Shown here: positions 14,326 to 16,977 of the stretch, piece by piece
Numbering within the stretch: the stretch's first letter is position 1
Layout: the number at the start of each line of letters is the position of its first letter
Assembly (NCBI GenBank): GCA_964347035.1
Contig: CAYFXE010000053.1
Coordinates: 1 to 16,977 of the forward strand
Direction: 5' to 3'
Source of the DNA: CAYFXE01 sp964347035
Lineage (GTDB): Bacteria; Acidobacteriota; Aminicenantia; Aminicenantales; Aminicenantaceae
Length of the DNA: 16,977 nt
The notes under the pieces: model-generated
Databases searched by the model: none
Seen by the model: only the letters and a program-made list of their open reading frames with translations
Told to the model about the DNA's origin: nothing
Translations under genes and position numbers: made by a program

Positions 14326-14466
14326 GCGGTAGCGTTTTGTCCCGGAAAAATTGTATCTCCTTTTTTAAAACCCAATCCAATGTGATTTAGTTTCCCATAT
14401 ATTTTGGAATGAAGTTTGTTCCTTTTCAGAGTTTCAGACTTAGAATAATTTGTTGGAAGTCTTTGA

Positions 14467-15288
14467 CTATAATTCCAGAGACAAGAGCAAATCGCTATCC
14501 CTTATGATTTCAGCTATTCCTTTACCCTTATTTTGATTCAAATATTTTTTGACGGCCATAAATCCGAGATACTTGCCAGCCCGAGGGGGAATATCCAGGT
14601 CAGAATTGCCTCTTGTGTAGAGCTCCTGCAATTCTCTGCTAGAATATTTACCCGAATTGTGAATATTTCTCAAATATTCCTCTTTTTCTTGGCACCAATT
14701 CAGCCTATCTCTTCTGAAAAGAAAGTGATTGGGTAATCTTCGGTCGGGAAAAGCCAAGTAAGAAAAGTAGGTGCCGATCCCTTCGGATACCAGCAGCCAT
14801 TTCAACTCTTTGTCCTCTGGAATTTCTCCCTTGCTCGAGTCTAGAAGGAAATGAGCATACTCATGGGCAAAGAGGATTCTCAATAATCTGAAATCTTTGA
14901 ATCTTTCCAAGCCAAAGCAGATGACGGGTTTTCCTCGGTAATTCATCACAAATCCATCAGGACTGAAAAAACCGATAAGCAAGTAGGTATCCGGTTCCAC
15001 CAGAGGAGGAACAATTTTCATGCATCTCTTGTAAGCTTCTTGGATAATCTTCTCGGGAGGACACTGAGATATAAGAGATTTCAGCCATGAATAGTCGCCT
15101 GTTTTGACTTTTTCCACTCTGTGTTTCAGGGTCAGAAAATTTAAGGCTGGGAAGCAGGAGAAGTAACTTTCAAAAAAGTCCTGGTGAGGTTTGTAGTAAT
15201 ATTCAGAATAAGTTTTCCATTTCTCTGAATTCGCGGAGATGTTCTCTAGGAACAAAAAGAAATCTTGATAGAGGGAGAATATTCTCAT
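14467..15288 (-). CDS. Predicted zinc metalloprotease, DUF2268/YjaZ-like
   Basis: The 273-aa protein has a gluzincin-type active site: LFAHEYAHFLLD with H142, E143 and H146, followed by VSEGIGTYFSYL where E169 is the likely third zinc ligand. The preceding strand region (YLLIGFFSPDGFVMN, then GKPVICFGLERF) and the HExxH-then-EG spacing resemble DUF2268 putative Zn-dependent proteases. No signal peptide or clear transmembrane segment is seen, so it is probably cytoplasmic. Substrate is unknown. The start ATG lacks a good ribosome binding site. It follows the TPR gene by only 24 nt, in the same reading frame as that gene's TAG stop, so it probably depends on coupled translation from upstream. 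I am confident of the HExxH fold but less so of the exact family; inactive or non-proteolytic homologues of this fold exist. Confidence 0.72.
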   Translation of the reverse strand: MRIFSLYQDFFLFLENISANSEKWKTYSEYYYKPHQDFFESYFSCFPALNFLTLKHRVEKVKTGDYSWLKSLISQCPPEKIIQEAYKRCMKIVPPLVEPDTYLLIGFFSPDGFVMNYRGKPVICFGLERFKDFRLLRILFAHEYAHFLLDSSKGEIPEDKELKWLLVSEGIGTYFSYLAFPDRRLPNHFLFRRDRLNWCQEKEEYLRNIHNSGKYSSRELQELYTRGNSDLDIPPRAGKYLGFMAVKKYLNQNKGKGIAEIIRDSDLLLSLEL

Positions 15289-15312
15289 GTCTGCATTCGC
15301 ATATTTCTGTTT

Positions 15313-16977
15313 CTATTTTAACAGCTTCAATAGCTTTTTAACCTCTTTTTCCTTTTCTCCCCCTAAATACAAGTATTTCTCATAATAAAAAACGGCTCTT
15401 CTGACATATTTCTCATCTTGCACTGATCTATCTTGATATATCTTTCCGACTTCATAATATGGCTCAGGATCGCTGGGCTCTAACTCTATGGCTTTTTCAA
15501 ATTCTTTCAGTGCCTTATTAGGCAAATTTCTCTCAAGATACAGCCAACCCAAGCCCTTGTGAGCCCTAAAGGAGACAGGTCTTTTGAAAACCAACAAAGA
15601 TACAGTAAGCTGATTGTCCGAGATTTTGGCCCTTTCTTCCCCCTCTATTGCTTCTTTCTCACATTTAATCGCTTTCCTCCATTCCTTTTCTGCCTTTTTC
15701 CAATCCTTCAGTGCCTGGTAAGTGCATGCTAAATTGTAGTGCCCCATGGCATCTTCAGGATATATTTCAATGACTTTTTTTAAAGCCATGATTGATTTTT
15801 CAAAATCTTTCATCTTTAAATATAAAGTCCCCAAATTATTATAAGCGTCTATAAAATAATTTCCTTCTTCCAAGGCGACCTTAAAGGTCCATTCAGAAAG
15901 TGGAATGGGAGCTTCTTTTTGTATGCTTCTCTTTTTTTTCTTCAGAATTTCCTGTCTTCTGTAGCCAGGAAGAGTTCCGAAAAAATCTCTTTCTCTCAGG
16001 GCATACAGGTAATTTTTTTCAGCCTCTTCTAATTCATCCAGCCATGTATGGACAATTCCGAGGTTATAATGGAAACCTGGATTTTCAGGATCGATTATTA
16101 ATCCATTTCGGTATCTATTTAGAGCTTCATGAAACTCACCTTGCTCTATACATTCCAGAGCAAGAGAGTTAATGCTTTCAAGAACAAAAGAAACATCATT
16201 CTTAAATTTGTATTTATATTCCATATCAGGCTCATCTATAAACTCTCTGAATAAGTCAATCCACCCGGGACACTGTTCTGATTTTGATACTGTAGATTCG
16301 CCGAGTTTTTCGAGACAACAGTTTAAATAGACTTTGACTTCGTTATCTTCTGGATCTATTTCGAGGATTTCTCTGAAATATTCTGAGGCTCTGCCAAAAT
16401 CTTTAATATTATAAGCAATACAAGCTAGGTTAAGGAGAGAATCTTTAAATCCAGGTTTTAGCTTTATAGCGAGCTTAAAAAAATATATGGATTTTAGTAA
16501 GAAATCAACATTGGACTTTGATTTTTCAAAACATCTTAGTCCATTCATGAAGTGAAATTCAGGTTGAAGACCATACTGCTTATAAGCTTCAGCAAGAACT
16601 GTAGGAATTCTAAACATCGAAAATTCTGGCGCTGTCTTCAATTCTCCGTGAACTAGATCAATATCTATCAGTTGAACATAGCACTGCACTGGATTATATT
16701 CCTTTTCCAGAGCTATTCTGAAGAATTTTCTCGCTCTGTCATATTCCTTTGTTCCCTTATAACGCATCCCTAAAATGAAGCAACCCAGTCCACCTATATG
16801 AGGATTTTCTTCTGTCAGGGTTACTGAGAAATGATAGCTTTCAAGAATGCGATCGGCTTCTTCCAGCTTGTTCAGCTTAGACAAAATATACACTAAATAA
16901 TCATAGGCATCCTCATTTTCAGGAAATAACTCAAATTCTTGTTTAAGAAACCTGAAAGCATCATCAATCTTGTCCAA
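15313..16977 (-). CDS. TPR-repeat protein (5' end beyond window)
   Basis: An open frame of 555 codons runs from the window's right edge to TAG at 15313-15315. The edge codon is TTG, and nothing shows it to be the start, so the N-terminus probably lies outside. Tetratricopeptide repeats are visible at roughly 22-50, 177-210, 268-298, 303-330, 376-408, 411-440, 470-503 and 506-540 of the readable part. They show the usual pattern, for example AYNNLGTLYLKMKDFEKSI, HYNLACTYQALKDWKKAE and PDPEPYYEVGKIY-like units, each ending in an ALKKVIEIYPED-type helix turn. No catalytic domain, membrane span or signal peptide is visible in this portion. TPRs mediate protein-protein contacts, so it is likely a scaffold or adaptor. 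The 24-nt, in-frame distance to the metalloprotease gene suggests the two products act together, but its partner is unknown. Confidence 0.85.
   Translation of the reverse strand: MDKIDDAFRFLKQEFELFPENEDAYDYLVYILSKLNKLEEADRILESYHFSVTLTEENPHIGGLGCFILGMRYKGTKEYDRARKFFRIALEKEYNPVQCYVQLIDIDLVHGELKTAPEFSMFRIPTVLAEAYKQYGLQPEFHFMNGLRCFEKSKSNVDFLLKSIYFFKLAIKLKPGFKDSLLNLACIAYNIKDFGRASEYFREILEIDPEDNEVKVYLNCCLEKLGESTVSKSEQCPGWIDLFREFIDEPDMEYKYKFKNDVSFVLESINSLALECIEQGEFHEALNRYRNGLIIDPENPGFHYNLGIVHTWLDELEEAEKNYLYALRERDFFGTLPGYRRQEILKKKKRSIQKEAPIPLSEWTFKVALEEGNYFIDAYNNLGTLYLKMKDFEKSIMALKKVIEIYPEDAMGHYNLACTYQALKDWKKAEKEWRKAIKCEKEAIEGEERAKISDNQLTVSLLVFKRPVSFRAHKGLGWLYLERNLPNKALKEFEKAIELEPSDPEPYYEVGKIYQDRSVQDEKYVRRAVFYYEKYLYLGGEKEKEVKKLLKLLK

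Overview
The window looks like bacterial chromosome from a draft genome or metagenome assembly, because a run of 10 N interrupts one gene. Coding density is high, starts are mostly ATG with AAGGAGG-type ribosome binding sites, and by eye the base composition is intermediate. Two RND permeases, an exported protein with a signal peptide, and HflK/HflC suggest a Gram-negative-type envelope. The gene style (exported M55 peptidase, long TPR proteins, paired HAE1-type RND permeases, ATTCCC...GGGAAT repeats) would suit Acidobacteriota or Candidatus Aminicenantes. That placement is a guess from memory, not something the sequence proves.

Layout. At the left edge, tadA (tRNA adenosine deaminase, truncated at base 1) runs leftward and diverges from a zinc-ribbon threonine synthase-like gene (582-1781). 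The spacer between them holds a plausible tadA promoter, a 17-bp palindrome and a GGGGA/TCCCC hairpin next to the thrC start. Bases 1782-2142 are filled with degenerate inverted repeats. A translationally coupled hflK-hflC pair follows (2143-4064). Facing it is a leftward block (7758 to 4082): a stand-alone PAS protein, a D-cysteine desulfhydrase/ACC deaminase-family enzyme, an exported M55 (DppA-like) D-aminopeptidase and a threonine/serine dehydratase. Next, also leftward, comes a tandem RND permease pair (14241 to 7893) whose first member is broken only by the assembly gap. No periplasmic adaptor or TolC-type gene accompanies it. On the right are a predicted DUF2268-like zinc metalloprotease (14467-15288) and a TPR protein that continues past the window end.

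How the genes may work together (inference). The peptidase, dehydratase and desulfhydrase could release and degrade (D-)amino acids, for example from peptidoglycan or peptides. The RND pair could form a heteromeric pump, as MdtB/MdtC do. HflK/HflC would form a membrane scaffold, probably around FtsH. The TPR protein and metalloprotease sit 24 nt apart in the same frame and look like one functional unit. I see no tRNA, rRNA, CRISPR array, transposase or phage gene.
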